Below are positions 54,858 through 64,000 of a stretch of DNA of 64,000 nucleotides, one piece after another. The notes below the pieces were generated by a model. It was not told the DNA's origin and searched no databases. It worked only from the letters and a program-made list of their open reading frames with translations. The translations under genes and the position numbers were made by a program. The DNA is from an uncultured Aquimarina sp. Its GTDB lineage: Bacteria; Bacteroidota; Bacteroidia; Flavobacteriales; Flavobacteriaceae. Within the stretch, counting starts at the first letter, position 1; every line of letters begins with the position of its first letter. Location of the stretch: contig CANMDH010000019.1 in NCBI GenBank assembly GCA_947496555.1, positions 35,536 through 99,535 on the forward strand. The letters run 5' to 3'.

Positions 54858-56090
54858 TTATTCCTTGAGATTTTTTATTCTTTGTAATAAGGTAGGGTGG
54901 GAGTAATGTATAAAAACCATTGCCGGGTGTGGAGTAAGGTTACTGAAATTATTTTTGGATAATTTTTTCAAACTACTTATTAAAGCATTATGATCATACG
55001 TGCTTTTTGCATAATTATCGGCTTGATATTCAAAGGCTCTCGAAACCACATTCATAATAAGTCCGGTGATTTCTGAAATAGGACTGTACAGTATTCCAAA
55101 AGTTATCAATCCAATATGAAAAGAAGGAATTTCAACATTAAGTGCTTCAGATAAGAGTGGGTTTGCTATAAAAAGGGATAAAAACCATAGCGTTATGCCA
55201 GTAAGGACAACAGATAAAATTAAGTTGATAATGACGTGTCTTTTTTTATAATGTCCTACTTCATGAGCAAGTACAGCTACAATTTCTTCGTTATTCAGGT
55301 CTTTGATCAGCGTGTCATAAAGTGTTATTCTCTTTTCACTTCCCATACCAGAGAAATATGCATTCGCTTTGGTGCTTCTTTTGGATCCATCGATTACAAA
55401 AATATCCTTTAGCTGAAATCCAACTTTTTTTGAATAAGCCTGAATTGTATCCCTAAGTTCGCCAGGTTCTAAAGGTGTTTGCTTGTTAAAAATGGGAACA
55501 ATTAGTTTGGCATAAAACATATTCATTGCAACCGTAAAGATGGACACTAATCCCAATGCATATATCCAAAAAGATTTACCTGTTAATTCATAAAACCAAA
55601 GAATCAGCGCCAAAAGCCCTCCTCCAACGATAATCATCATGATAATACTTTTTATCTTATCAACAAAAAAGGTTTTTGTCGACATCTTGTTGAAACCAAA
55701 CTTCTCTTCGATAACAAAAATTTTATAATACATTGTGGGAGTAGACAGAATATCACTCCCTATCATTATAATTCCAAAAAAAAGTAAGCCAACAATGATC
55801 GAATTGTCTGAAAAGCTCCTTGCTATACCATCTACATATGCAAATCCATCAAAAAAGAAAAACAAAAGCATAATGCAAAGAGAGATACTAGAAGAAACCA
55901 ATTTGAATTTATAATTAGCTTTCTTATAAGCAATAGATTTTTTATATTCTTCTTCAGGATATACATCAGACAATTCTTCTGGGATCTTATCGTCATAATG
56001 CATCGCATTAAGAATATCTAATAAAGAATCTATTACAAAGACTATAATTATAATAGCGATTAATAAATAAAACAGGGAAATCGGGGTCAT
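54858..56090 (-). CDS. M48 family metalloprotease (CAAX prenyl protease 1 / Ste24-like)
   Basis: The 410-residue membrane zinc protease has an N-terminal helix (ISLFYLLIAIIIIVFVIDS), several further helices, and the zinc motif VAVLAHEVGHYKKRHVIINL (HExxH) with a distal Glu-containing RAFEYQADNYAKS. FVIDGSKRSTKANAYFSGMG is the conserved segment upstream of the active site. Bacterial relatives act in membrane protein quality control rather than on prenylated proteins. It stands alone between the SpoT-type and TrmH-type genes; a natural substrate cannot be named. Confidence 0.93.
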   Translation of the reverse strand: MTPISLFYLLIAIIIIVFVIDSLLDILNAMHYDDKIPEELSDVYPEEEYKKSIAYKKANYKFKLVSSSISLCIMLLFFFFDGFAYVDGIARSFSDNSIIVGLLFFGIIMIGSDILSTPTMYYKIFVIEEKFGFNKMSTKTFFVDKIKSIIMMIIVGGGLLALILWFYELTGKSFWIYALGLVSIFTVAMNMFYAKLIVPIFNKQTPLEPGELRDTIQAYSKKVGFQLKDIFVIDGSKRSTKANAYFSGMGSEKRITLYDTLIKDLNNEEIVAVLAHEVGHYKKRHVIINLILSVVLTGITLWFLSLFIANPLLSEALNVEIPSFHIGLITFGILYSPISEITGLIMNVVSRAFEYQADNYAKSTYDHNALISSLKKLSKNNFSNLTPHPAMVFIHYSHPTLLQRIKNLKE

Positions 56091-56185
56091 TAGTTTATAG
56101 CAATTAGTATTTTAAGCATATTAGATTTGTGGGAAGCGGAAAGGTAATAATTTTTAATCTATTTATTACGCAATTAATCAATCTT

Positions 56186-56995
56186 TTAACTAACAAAGTT
56201 GCGTTGGCGTTTAGCTTCAAAAATTAAAATACCGGCAGCTACCGAAACATTCATCGAGTCTATAACACCGCTCATAGGGATTTTTATATTTTGAGTTGTA
56301 TTATTCAGGAAATCCTTGCTCAAACCGGTAGCTTCTGTTCCAACGACAATAGCGGTCGGGTTTGTATAATTTTGAGTGTCATAATTTACCGAAGCTTGCA
56401 AAGCGGCTCCATAAATATCAATCTTGTGTTGTTGCAAGAAGTTAATAATATCTATGGAAGTTCCTGTGGCCACTTTGTTGGTAAATAAACATCCTACGCT
56501 TGATCTTATAATGTTAGGACTATAAATATCGGTTTTTGGATTCGCAATAAAAACAGCATCTAATTGAGCCGCATCTGCGGTACGCAAAAGAGCACCAATA
56601 TTGCCAGGCTTTTCAGGTGCTTCGGCTACAAGAATTAAGGGTTTTTCTGATGCTAAACTAAAATTTTCTATGTCAAGATTCTTAGAAATTGCAATGGCTA
56701 TTACTCCCTCGGTAGTCGTTCTATAGGCAAGTTTTTGATAGATCTCTGGTGTGATTTCAAAAAAATCGATTGCTTTTGGATGATTTTTGATAATTGTAGA
56801 AATGTCTTCAAAAGAGATAATAGATGGGCAATAATATAACTGAGTAATAGTATATCCCCCCTTTATAGCCAATAAAATTTCACGCTGCCCTTCAATAATA
56901 AAACATTTTTCCTTTTTGCGGACTCGTGATTTTTCTTTTAGTTGATTAAGAAACTTTATTTTGGGATTTTGAAAGCTTTTTATTTGATTGTGCAT
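56186..56995 (-). CDS. TrmH (SpoU) family RNA methyltransferase
   Basis: The 269-residue SPOUT-fold enzyme is probably a 2'-O-ribose methyltransferase acting on rRNA or tRNA. The N-terminal substrate-binding domain includes KFLNQLKEKSRVRKKEKCFI and FIIEGQREILLAIKGG (L30e-like); the catalytic knot contains EAPEKPGNIGALLRTADAA (motif 1), IVVGTEATGLSKDFL (motif 2) and IKIPMSGVIDSMNVSVAAGI (motif 3). All three SpoU motifs are intact. The RNA position modified is not predictable. Confidence 0.94.
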   Translation of the reverse strand: MHNQIKSFQNPKIKFLNQLKEKSRVRKKEKCFIIEGQREILLAIKGGYTITQLYYCPSIISFEDISTIIKNHPKAIDFFEITPEIYQKLAYRTTTEGVIAIAISKNLDIENFSLASEKPLILVAEAPEKPGNIGALLRTADAAQLDAVFIANPKTDIYSPNIIRSSVGCLFTNKVATGTSIDIINFLQQHKIDIYGAALQASVNYDTQNYTNPTAIVVGTEATGLSKDFLNNTTQNIKIPMSGVIDSMNVSVAAGILIFEAKRQRNFVS

Positions 56996-57046
56996 AAAGC
57001 AAATATAAGAATAGAGAAAAGGAAATAATTTGTTTTTTTAGGTATT

Positions 57047-59821
57047 TCAGGAATTTAATTCTTTTATGGAATTCTCTATTTCTCTTAAGATTTGAGGAAA
57101 ATTTTGGTCTAATTTTTTAAATAATGCTTCAATTTGCACAAAGTCGGCTCCTTGCCTCGAAGTGTTTTCAATTTCCTGTAAAAAGGTTGCTTCATTATTT
57201 AAGCCAATAGTTTTAAAACTCGATTTAAGTTTATGAGCTATTTCTTTTGTAGTCAAAAAATCCTGATCTTTTATACCTGTTTTTAGTTTTTCATAATCTT
57301 CTGGAGTGTCCTCAATAAATATCTGTAAAACATTTTGAATTACTTCGGGATCATTGTCAAAAGTCTCTTTTAAAAAGGATAAATCATATATTTTTGCTGA
57401 ATTATTCGCGATAGTGTTTTTTACACTTTCTGATATTTTATTAAAATTAATGGTGTTTTGATCAGTATTTGGTTTTAAACTAAACAGGATTTCTTCCAAA
57501 GCTTTTTCACTTAAAGGTTTGGTAAGGTAAAAATTCATTCCAGATTCTGTTGCTTTTTTCTTAGATTCGGGAAATACATCTGCCGAACATGCAATTATCG
57601 GTATTTGACTTATATTGGGGTTTTGGGATTTACGTATAAGTACCGCAGCTTCTGGGCCGTCCATAACGGGCATGTGCATATCCATAAGTATCAAATCATA
57701 AGCATAACGTTCAATCTTTTCTAATGCTACTTGTCCATTTTCGGCAACATGTGTGTCGATTTCCCAATTTGATAATAATTGTTTTATAAAAAACTGGTTC
57801 ATTTTATTATCTTCTACCACCAATACCTTCATTCCGGATAGGTCGTGTGTATTTTTGGAGGTTGTTTTGCCTTCTTCCGGTTGGGTTGCAGATTTAAATT
57901 CACTTTTAGAATATTTAATAGAAAAGTCAAATGCAGATCCTCTTCCGGGTTCACTTTGCGCATTGAGTTTTCCTCCTTGTAATTCTATAAGTTGCTTAGA
58001 AATTGAAAGCCCAAGACCGGTGCCTTCTATTTTGTTTTTTCCAGGTTTATGAACCTGATAAAAACTTTCAAAGATGGTATTCAACTTATCTTCAGGGATG
58101 CCGACTCCTGTGTCTTTTACAATGAAATTGATAGTGATATGTTTCTCTTCTATTTTCTTGGGTTTTACATATATCGCTATCTCTCCTTTATGAGTAAATT
58201 TTATGGCATTGCCCAATAGGTTGATTAGAATTTGATTAAGCCTAAGTTGATCTCCAATAATAAATTTTGGGACCGATGGATCAATGATCATTTTGTAGTC
58301 CAGCCCTTTCTCATCGGCCTTGATTTTAAACCCGCGAGATATGTTACTTATTAATTCCTGGAGATTAAAATCTGTGTCGTGTAAGGTGAGTTTACCAGCT
58401 TCAATTTTTGAAAAATCAAGAATATCATTAATCAGAACCAAAAGATTTTCGGCAGAGAACTGAATTCCGTCTAGATTTTTCTTATCCACATGTAAGTTAC
58501 TGAAATCACTTTTTTGCAAAATACCTGTGAGTCCCAGGATCACGTTAAGGGGGGTTCTGATTTCATGGCTCATGTTTGATAAGAAAACCGATTTTGCCTT
58601 GGCAGATTTTTCTGCTAGTACTTTGGCTTCTCTAATTTCGTTATCAATAATTTTTTTATTTGTGATATCTCTAAAAAACGCATTAAATAAATAATCGTCT
58701 TTGGTTTCAATAGCGATAATGGTAAGTTCTACATATACTACAGTTCCATTTTTCCTATTTACTGAAGTCTCTACTCGTTTATTAATCAATTCATCACTTC
58801 CCGTTTGAATATAATTATTAAAGCTGCTCTGTAATTCTTTCCTCAATTTATAGGGTAGTAAAGAGTAGATGCTATGGCCAACGGTTTCTTCTCTTTTTAA
58901 CTCTAATATGTTTTCTGCCTGTTTGTTCCAATTTAAAACAGTACCTTGACTATTAACCAAAATGACCCCATCCATGGCTGTTTCTAGAATAGTTGTATTA
59001 AGGTGTTCACTATACTTTAGCTCTTCTTCTACCTTTTTTCTTTCAATAATTTCTTCGGTTAGCCTTTCATTTATTTCCTCTAGACTTAATAGTTGCTTTT
59101 GCAGCATTTTGAGCATCTGTTGCTTACTCGGAAAGTTTATGAGGTCTTTAGCAAGAATTTCTTCAGGAATAACATTGAGTATTGCTGTAAATGAATCCAG
59201 CAAGTGATATGATTCAAAATGGTTTTTATAAATAAGCAAATAGATATTTGTGATAGCATTTATTCCAAGGCTATTTTTTATTCTTAGAAAAATTTCATTA
59301 GAAAATTCTAATAATTTCTTTCGTTCCCTGATAAGGTCAATTCTTTGAAAATCATAGTTAGCATCCAGATACTTTTTTATCTGTACAATTTTTGGTTCAG
59401 TAAATGTACCAACAAGCTCTGATGATTTTTCTAGTACTTCGGAAAGAAATACTTTGCATAGAGTTAATTCCTGTTCTTTTAAGGGTTCAAAGATTAACTT
59501 GAAGTTTTTATATTTAAATAGAGAGTTGTATTCAATAAAAATAGTACTTCGTAAAGATTGTATGAACTGTTGATTCCCTCTTTTCTGTTCTGAAATATAT
59601 TCTTCCAGAGACAAGTATATTTCAGGAAGAGATTGAATTTTTTGTACTGTTGAAAGTTCCTTAAAAACTTTGACTTTTGTTTTTAAAGTAGTTCCGTTAG
59701 CGGGTGTATTGATCTGTTTCCAAAGGAAGTCAATTAGATCAAGAATATCTTGTTCTTCTTGGTTCTTGGGAGGATCAGTTTTCTTTGGATTTAATATTCT
59801 TTTAAACCATTGTATGATCAT
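57047..59821 (-). CDS. hybrid sensor histidine kinase/response regulator with PAS and Hpt domains
   Basis: The 924-residue cytoplasmic hybrid kinase has an N-terminal ~260 residues that match no family I recognise (helical), then a short coiled coil, a PAS domain with ILETAMDGVILVNSQGTVLN (about 280-390), HisKA with FLSNMSHEIRTPLNVILGLT (phosphorylated His), HATPase with NLLGNAIKFTHKGE and VKDTGVGIPEDKLNTIFESF, a receiver VLVVEDNKMNQFFIKQLLSN with LILMDMHMPVMDGPEA (Asp), and a C-terminal Hpt domain with TKEIAHKLKSSFKTIG. No transmembrane helix is seen. The small membrane protein gene at 59828 is 6 bp upstream and probably cotranscribed, so it may supply the input. Confidence 0.94.
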   Translation of the reverse strand: MIIQWFKRILNPKKTDPPKNQEEQDILDLIDFLWKQINTPANGTTLKTKVKVFKELSTVQKIQSLPEIYLSLEEYISEQKRGNQQFIQSLRSTIFIEYNSLFKYKNFKLIFEPLKEQELTLCKVFLSEVLEKSSELVGTFTEPKIVQIKKYLDANYDFQRIDLIRERKKLLEFSNEIFLRIKNSLGINAITNIYLLIYKNHFESYHLLDSFTAILNVIPEEILAKDLINFPSKQQMLKMLQKQLLSLEEINERLTEEIIERKKVEEELKYSEHLNTTILETAMDGVILVNSQGTVLNWNKQAENILELKREETVGHSIYSLLPYKLRKELQSSFNNYIQTGSDELINKRVETSVNRKNGTVVYVELTIIAIETKDDYLFNAFFRDITNKKIIDNEIREAKVLAEKSAKAKSVFLSNMSHEIRTPLNVILGLTGILQKSDFSNLHVDKKNLDGIQFSAENLLVLINDILDFSKIEAGKLTLHDTDFNLQELISNISRGFKIKADEKGLDYKMIIDPSVPKFIIGDQLRLNQILINLLGNAIKFTHKGEIAIYVKPKKIEEKHITINFIVKDTGVGIPEDKLNTIFESFYQVHKPGKNKIEGTGLGLSISKQLIELQGGKLNAQSEPGRGSAFDFSIKYSKSEFKSATQPEEGKTTSKNTHDLSGMKVLVVEDNKMNQFFIKQLLSNWEIDTHVAENGQVALEKIERYAYDLILMDMHMPVMDGPEAAVLIRKSQNPNISQIPIIACSADVFPESKKKATESGMNFYLTKPLSEKALEEILFSLKPNTDQNTINFNKISESVKNTIANNSAKIYDLSFLKETFDNDPEVIQNVLQIFIEDTPEDYEKLKTGIKDQDFLTTKEIAHKLKSSFKTIGLNNEATFLQEIENTSRQGADFVQIEALFKKLDQNFPQILREIENSIKELNS

Positions 59822-59827
59822 CTAGGG

Positions 59828-60238
59828 TCATATTTTACTGGCTTTATATATTTTATAAAAGCCTAATGCAGACAAGCCCCATGTAAGAATTAAAGCAACA
59901 AACCATATATAGTTACCCAATGTATCCCCAAATAATTTTTTAAAAATGTTATAATCAAATATATGTGCAATTTGCATATGAAGATGACCAAGGGCCATTA
60001 CAACAAATCCCCAAGCCAACAAGGTCATACCAGATCCAAATTTTCCACCTTTCAACCGAGTGGCTGTCAAAAAGCTAAAAACAAGAGCAATTGCCAAAAA
60101 TGGCATCTCTAAAAGCCCAAAAATTTGCTCTGCACCTAATTCGTTTGTAGAATGAGCACTATGGTCCTGTGCAAATGAAGTTTGGCTAATGAATAGTAAT
60201 CCCAATGTAAGTAAAATGTAGTGTTTTCTCATATTCAT
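59828..60238 (-). CDS. small membrane protein of unknown function, paired with the hybrid kinase
   Basis: The 136-residue protein has a signal peptide (HYILLTLGLLFISQTSFAQ, residues 6-24) followed by DHSAHS and about three hydrophobic helices (~45-60, ~72-85, ~110-130). Several His lie in possible metal or heme positions: DHSAHST, GHLHMQIAH. I do not recognise a family. The start is ATG 60236-60238. It precedes the hybrid kinase by 6 bp, which suggests a sensing partnership, but this is positional inference only. Confidence 0.7.
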   Translation of the reverse strand: MNMRKHYILLTLGLLFISQTSFAQDHSAHSTNELGAEQIFGLLEMPFLAIALVFSFLTATRLKGGKFGSGMTLLAWGFVVMALGHLHMQIAHIFDYNIFKKLFGDTLGNYIWFVALILTWGLSALGFYKIYKASKI

Positions 60239-60341
60239 AGTTTTGGTTAAAAGTAATTAAAAAATGCGGTTTTACCATGTTTTTAACAGATTAAATACAT
60301 TTTTTATCGATAAAATGCAATATCCTGTAATCCTAGATAAA

Positions 60342-60370
60342 AAAAATCCCGCTTTTTTAGCGGGATTTTT
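60342..60370 (-). terminator. terminator after rplT
   Basis: A perfect 12-bp stem AAAAATCCCGCT / AGCGGGATTTTT with a 5-nt loop, 33 bp after the rplT stop. It should end the thrS-infC-rpmI-rplT transcript. Confidence 0.9.
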
Positions 60371-60403
60371 ATATAAGTGAGATCGTATTGTTTTACTAAA
60401 AGA

Positions 60404-60748
60404 TTACTTTACTTTTTCTACAATAGCTTTAAAAGCTTCTGGGTTGTTCATCGCTAAATCGGCAAGAACCTTACGGTTTAATTCGATGTTATTAGCTTTT
60501 ACTTTTCCCATGAATTGAGAATAAGACATACCGTGTAAACGTGCACCTGCATTAATACGAGTGATCCATAAAGCACGGAAAGTTCTCTTCTTGTTTCTAC
60601 GGTCTCTGTACGAATATTGCATCGCTTTATCAACCGCATTTTTTGCTACCGTCCAAACGTTTTTACGACGTCCGAAGTAACCTTTTGCTTGCTTAAGAAC
60701 TTTTTTTCTCCTAGCTCTTTTTGCAACAGAATTTACTGATCTTGGCAT
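60404..60748 (-). CDS. rplT: 50S ribosomal protein L20
   Basis: The 114-residue early-assembly protein of the large ribosomal subunit. [20 protein letters not shown] and [20 protein letters not shown] with [20 protein letters not shown] are the conserved core. It is last in the infC-rpmI-rplT string; in other bacteria L20 represses this operon by binding its leader, but I could not see the equivalent RNA site here. Confidence 0.98.
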   Translation of the reverse strand: MPRSVNSVAKRARRKKVLKQAKGYFGRRKNVWTVAKNAVDKAMQYSYRDRRNKKRTFRALWITRINAGARLHGMSYSQFMGKVKANNIELNRKVLADLAMNNPEAFKAIVEKVK

Positions 60749-60888
60749 AATTTTAAATTTTTTAGTAGTAGGCGATCGATAATCGATACTTTGTTTCTAG
60801 TGTTTCGTAAATCTACAATCGTACATCTAAAATCATAGAGAGCCTAACTCCTGGGTTTATAATAATTTTAACCTATATCAAAAAGTGA

Positions 60889-61086
60889 TTACTTAAGACG
60901 TAATTGCTCTTTAATATTATTTTCGTCGCTTTTATGCACCAATGTTGAGTGCGTCAAAGCTAGCTTACGCTTTTTAGATTTTTTTGTCAGAATGTGACTC
61001 TTAAAAGCGTGCTTTCTTTTGATTTTACCAGTTCCGGTAAGCTTAAAACGCTTTTTGGCACTGGATTTTGTTTTCATTTTAGGCAT
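60889..61086 (-). CDS. rpmI: 50S ribosomal protein L35
   Basis: The 65-residue basic protein [20 protein letters not shown], with [20 protein letters not shown], is full length for L35. It lies between infC and rplT in the universal order. Confidence 0.98.
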   Translation of the reverse strand: MPKMKTKSSAKKRFKLTGTGKIKRKHAFKSHILTKKSKKRKLALTHSTLVHKSDENNIKEQLRLK

Positions 61087-61155
61087 TGTATCCTTGTTTT
61101 TATAATCTCACTTATTATTGTAACACTTTCTCTATATTAAAGAAAGTTGTATGTT

Positions 61156-61707
61156 TTATTTTTTGGGAGCAATAAACATAATCATGCGTTTCCCTTCAAG
61201 CTTTGGCATTTGTTCTACCTTGCCATATTCTTCTAGTTCCTGTGCCAATCTAAGAAGCAAGATTTGTCCTTGATCCTTATATATAATAGAACGCCCCTTA
61301 AAGAATACATAGGCTTTCAGTTTCGCACCTTCACTTAAGAATTTGATTGCGTGTTTTTTCTTAAACTCATAATCATGCTCATCGGTGTTGGGCCCGAATC
61401 GGATTTCTTTGATAACAACCTTGGTGGCCTTGGATTTTAAGGCTTTGTCTCTTTTTTTCTGCTCATAGAGAAATTTCTTATAATCCATTACTTTACAAAC
61501 AGGAGGTACTGCTTTAGGTGAAATTTCAACAAGATCTAAACCTTGTTCTTCAGCAATTTCTAATGCTTTTCGAGTAGGATAAACACCTACTTCTACATTA
61601 TCACCTACAAGACGCACTTCATCAACCCTAATTTTTTGATTGATTCTGTGAGCATCTTCTTTGATTATTCGTGCTGGTTTTTGAGACCTTCTTCTTCTTA
61701 TTGCTAT
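61156..61707 (-). CDS. infC: translation initiation factor IF-3, with AUA start codon
   Basis: IF-3 binds the 30S subunit, checks the start codon and initiator tRNA, and prevents premature joining. The first ordinary start in frame is GTG 61615-61617, which would remove ~30 residues. Upstream the same frame encodes [19 protein letters not shown] and RINQKIRV, the conserved N-terminus, back to ATA at 61705-61707, just 3 bp after a stop. Using ATA gives 183 residues. Other bacteria also start infC with a rare codon (AUU in E. coli), which lets IF-3 limit its own synthesis. The C-domain [20 protein letters not shown] and the tail KMIMFI-like [12 protein letters not shown] are intact. Confidence 0.95.
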   Translation of the reverse strand: MAIRRRRSQKPARIIKEDAHRINQKIRVDEVRLVGDNVEVGVYPTRKALEIAEEQGLDLVEISPKAVPPVCKVMDYKKFLYEQKKRDKALKSKATKVVIKEIRFGPNTDEHDYEFKKKHAIKFLSEGAKLKAYVFFKGRSIIYKDQGQILLLRLAQELEEYGKVEQMPKLEGKRMIMFIAPKK

Positions 61708-61745
61708 GACTTAAAAATTTAAATTAAACTTAGTTTTCTTTATAA

Positions 61746-63692
61746 TTATCCGTTAAACGGTTTTAGAGTTCTATTAATTTCTTCTTCTATGATCGCGGAA
61801 AATTTTTCGACAGATATTGCTCCCAAGTCCTCTCCACCATGCTTTCGAACAGATATTGTATTGTCTCTTTCTTCTTGCTCCCCTACAATGATAATGTACG
61901 GAAATTTGTTCATTTCTGCTTCTCTGATCTTCTTGCCTATCGTTTCATTTCTATGATCTGCAAGGGCGCGAATTTCGTCATTTTCTAACAAATTTAAAAC
62001 TTTTTCAGAGTATTTTTCATATTTCTCGCTGATAGAGAGAATAATAGCCTGCTCTGGCATTAGCCATAATGGGAAATTACCACCCGTATGCTCTAGCAAT
62101 ATAGCAATAAATCTTTCCATACTACCAAAAGGTGCTCTATGAATCATCACTGGTTGGTGTAATTCATTATCGCTACCTTTATAAGTAAGGTCAAAACGTT
62201 CGGGGAGATTATAATCTACCTGTATAGTTCCTAATTGCCAACTTCTTCCTAAGGCATCTTTTACCATAAAATCAAGTTTAGGCCCATAAAAAGCAGCTTC
62301 ACCGGTTTCTACTACGTAGTTCAAACCTTTTTCTTTGGTGGCATTCAAAATTGCATCTTCTGCTTTTTTCCAATTTTCGTCGCTACCTATATATTTACTT
62401 GGATTTTCAAGATCGCGAAGTGATACCTGAGCTGTAAAGTTTTCGAAGCCTAAAGACCCAAAAACATAGAGTACCAAATCAATTACTTTTTTGAATTCTT
62501 CATCTAATTGATCAGGAGTGCAGAAAATATGTGCATCATCTTGCGTAAAACCTCTTACTCGCGTTAATCCGTGCAACTCTCCACTCTGCTCATATCTATA
62601 AACGGTTCCAAATTCAGCAAATCGTTTTGGTAAATCTCTATAGGACCAAGGTTCACTATTATAAATCTCACAGTGATGTGGGCAGTTCATAGGTTTTAAT
62701 AAAAATTCTTCACCTTCTGCCGGAGTGTGGATTGGTTGAAAACTATCTTCTCCGTATTTGGTATAGTGACCAGAAGTAACGTATAGTTCCTTTTGTCCTA
62801 TGTGTGGAGAAGCGACCATTTCATACCCGGCTTTTTTCTGAGCTTTTTTTAGAAATTGTTCTAATCGCTCACGCAAAGCAGCGCCTTTTGGCAGCCATAA
62901 AGGCAAACCTTGACCAACTCGTTGCGAAAAAGTAAAAAGTCCAAGCTCTTTTCCTAATTTGCGATGATCCCGTTTTTTTGCCTCTTCAAGTAGTTCTAAA
63001 TATTCTTTTAGTTCTTTTTGTTTAGGGAAAGAGGTTCCGTAAACACGAGTAAGCTGTTTATTGTTTTCGTCACCACGCCAGTATGCTCCAGCAACACTCA
63101 TGATTTTTACAGCCTTAATAAGTCCCGTATTGGGGATGTGTCCACCACGGCATAAATCTGTAAAAGTATCATGATCGCAAAAGGTGATAGTGCCATCTTC
63201 CAGATTTTCAATCAGCTCTACTTTATACTCATTTCCTTCTTCTTTATATTTTGTTAGAGCATCTGCTTTAGAAACAGATTTCATTTTAAAATCGTGCTTT
63301 CCTCTGGCAATTTCAAGCATTTTGTCTTCAATCTTCTTGAAATCTTTTTCAGAGATCGTTTGATCTCCAAGATCCACATCATAATAGAAGCCATTTTCAA
63401 TTGCAGGTCCGATAGATAGTTTAACACCAGGATAAAGCTGTTCCAAAGCCTGTGCTAGAACGTGAGAAGTAGAGTGTCTGAAAGCCGTTTTACCTTCGCC
63501 ATCTCTCCATGTAAATAAGACAAGATTACCATCGGTGGTTAATTCGGTTGTTGTTTCGATAGTTGTGTCATTAAACTTTGCAGAAATAACATTTCTGGCA
63601 AAACCTTCGCTAATATCTTTGGCAACATCCATAGCGGTAACTCCGCTATTGTATTCTCTAACCGACCCATCGGGTAACGTAATCTTGATCAT
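61746..63692 (-). CDS. thrS: threonine-tRNA ligase
   Basis: This charges tRNA-Thr. The frame is open to a TTG at 63701, but ATG 63690-63692 gives [20 protein letters not shown], the normal start, and 648 residues. Domains in order: TGS (1-60), the editing domain with [20 protein letters not shown] and [20 protein letters not shown] (HxxxH and CxxxH zinc-like motifs), the class II catalytic core with [11 protein letters not shown] (motif-2-adjacent), [36 protein letters not shown] (motif 3), and the anticodon-binding domain. It starts the thrS-infC-rpmI-rplT operon, with 38 bp to infC. Confidence 0.97.
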   Translation of the reverse strand: MIKITLPDGSVREYNSGVTAMDVAKDISEGFARNVISAKFNDTTIETTTELTTDGNLVLFTWRDGEGKTAFRHSTSHVLAQALEQLYPGVKLSIGPAIENGFYYDVDLGDQTISEKDFKKIEDKMLEIARGKHDFKMKSVSKADALTKYKEEGNEYKVELIENLEDGTITFCDHDTFTDLCRGGHIPNTGLIKAVKIMSVAGAYWRGDENNKQLTRVYGTSFPKQKELKEYLELLEEAKKRDHRKLGKELGLFTFSQRVGQGLPLWLPKGAALRERLEQFLKKAQKKAGYEMVASPHIGQKELYVTSGHYTKYGEDSFQPIHTPAEGEEFLLKPMNCPHHCEIYNSEPWSYRDLPKRFAEFGTVYRYEQSGELHGLTRVRGFTQDDAHIFCTPDQLDEEFKKVIDLVLYVFGSLGFENFTAQVSLRDLENPSKYIGSDENWKKAEDAILNATKEKGLNYVVETGEAAFYGPKLDFMVKDALGRSWQLGTIQVDYNLPERFDLTYKGSDNELHQPVMIHRAPFGSMERFIAILLEHTGGNFPLWLMPEQAIILSISEKYEKYSEKVLNLLENDEIRALADHRNETIGKKIREAEMNKFPYIIIVGEQEERDNTISVRKHGGEDLGAISVEKFSAIIEEEINRTLKPFNG

Positions 63693-63711
63693 GTTTTTCA
63701 AATTAAAGGTG

Positions 63712-63742
63712 CAAAGATAATACGATAATAAAACCCATACAA
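63712..63742 (-). promoter_or_regulatory. promoter of the thrS-infC-rpmI-rplT operon
   Basis: On the minus strand TTG (63740-63742) is 20 bp upstream of TATCTTTG (63712-63719), matching the Bacteroidota TTG / TAnnTTTG layout. The box ends 19 bp before the ATG at 63692. Confidence 0.65.
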
Positions 63743-63809
63743 TATTATAAAGGATATTTAATTTATTAATTATATCAGTAAGTGTTTTTAGATCTAATTT
63801 ATAGAGGAT

Positions 63810-63881
63810 TCGGGATATTTATGATATCCCGACCGCGCTTTCCGCGATATCTTATATAACCATATGTCAAAGTTATATAAG
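63810..63881. repeat. two adjacent inverted repeats in the right-hand intergenic region
   Basis: TCGGGATAT (63810-63818) / ATATCCCGA (63824-63832) form a perfect 9-bp stem with a 5-nt loop. CTTATATAAC (63851-63860) / GTTATATAAG (63872-63881) form a perfect 10-bp stem with an 11-nt loop. Between them lies GC-rich CCGCGCTTTCCGCGATATC, out of keeping with the AT-rich surroundings. No gene is seen from 63743 to the window end. Confidence 0.6.
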
Positions 63882-64000
63882 GATGCTGCTACAATCGCTA
63901 TCCTGTTAACTGGTAGTAAGATTTTTCTTCTATAAATAATATATAATCAGAACGTTATAAAAAGGTTTTAAAATAATTGTAAAAAAGGTATTGTGTATTA

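Noticed and set aside
63810-63881. tRNA or tRNA-like gene
   Set aside because: The two stems do not give a cloverleaf, and no T-loop GTTCGA/GTTCAA-type sequence or acceptor pairing is visible.

Overview
The window looks like a chromosomal segment of a marine Flavobacteriaceae bacterium (Bacteroidota), plausibly Aquimarina-like; the genus is an inference from protein flavour only. The evidence is low GC, type IX secretion (T9SS) sorting domains, SusC/SusD proteins, DUF5606, tandem DUF368 proteins, and many starts preceded by the Bacteroidota promoter box TAnnTTTG rather than a Shine-Dalgarno sequence. It is mostly housekeeping sequence. I see no phage, insertion sequence, CRISPR array, rRNA or tRNA gene.

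Layout. 1-5137: the 5' part of uvrB, a T9SS type B surface protein, and an ABC-2 exporter pair. Between the last two lies a decayed tandem duplication that fuses the permease tail to the uvrB start. 5278-12731: a kinase-fold-like orphan, a TauE/SafE permease, a nucleoid-associated protein, heme A synthase, CCA-adding enzyme and TsaC, interrupted by two 23S-IVP-type four-helix-bundle genes, each bounded by short inverted repeats. 12803-17465: a lipopolysaccharide or surface-glycan cluster (GT4, GT2, Kdo-kinase-like, GT2, GT9). 17534-27768: dapD, ruvX, def, DUF5606, pyrG, yidC, a YwqK/MORN protein, mnmA, a flavin-dependent oxidoreductase and mazG.

28024-38188 is a compact alpha-glucan utilisation locus: a membrane-bound AraC-type regulator whose signal peptide is out of frame by one base, SusC, SusD, and a convergent secreted GH13 amylase with three CBM26-like modules and a T9SS tail. 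A perfect LacI-type palindrome lies upstream of the amylase. 38375-45578: a methyltransferase, a DUF349 protein, aroE, two DUF368 (undecaprenyl-phosphate translocase family) genes and a TPR protein. 45902-50627: an aminotransferase, an OstA/LptA-like protein and a PD40 protein. 50701-60238: purA, a Fur-family regulator, a SpoT-type enzyme, an M48 protease, a TrmH-type methyltransferase, and a large hybrid histidine kinase with a small membrane partner. 60404-63692: thrS-infC-rpmI-rplT, ending in a strong terminator.

The points most worth a second look are the IVP cassettes with inverted repeats, the permease/uvrB duplication scar, the four 22-bp promoter-and-start repeats before the T9SS gene, the kinase-like orphan, the frameshifted signal peptide of the AraC regulator, and two genes (infC and a GT2) whose only plausible start codon is AUA.
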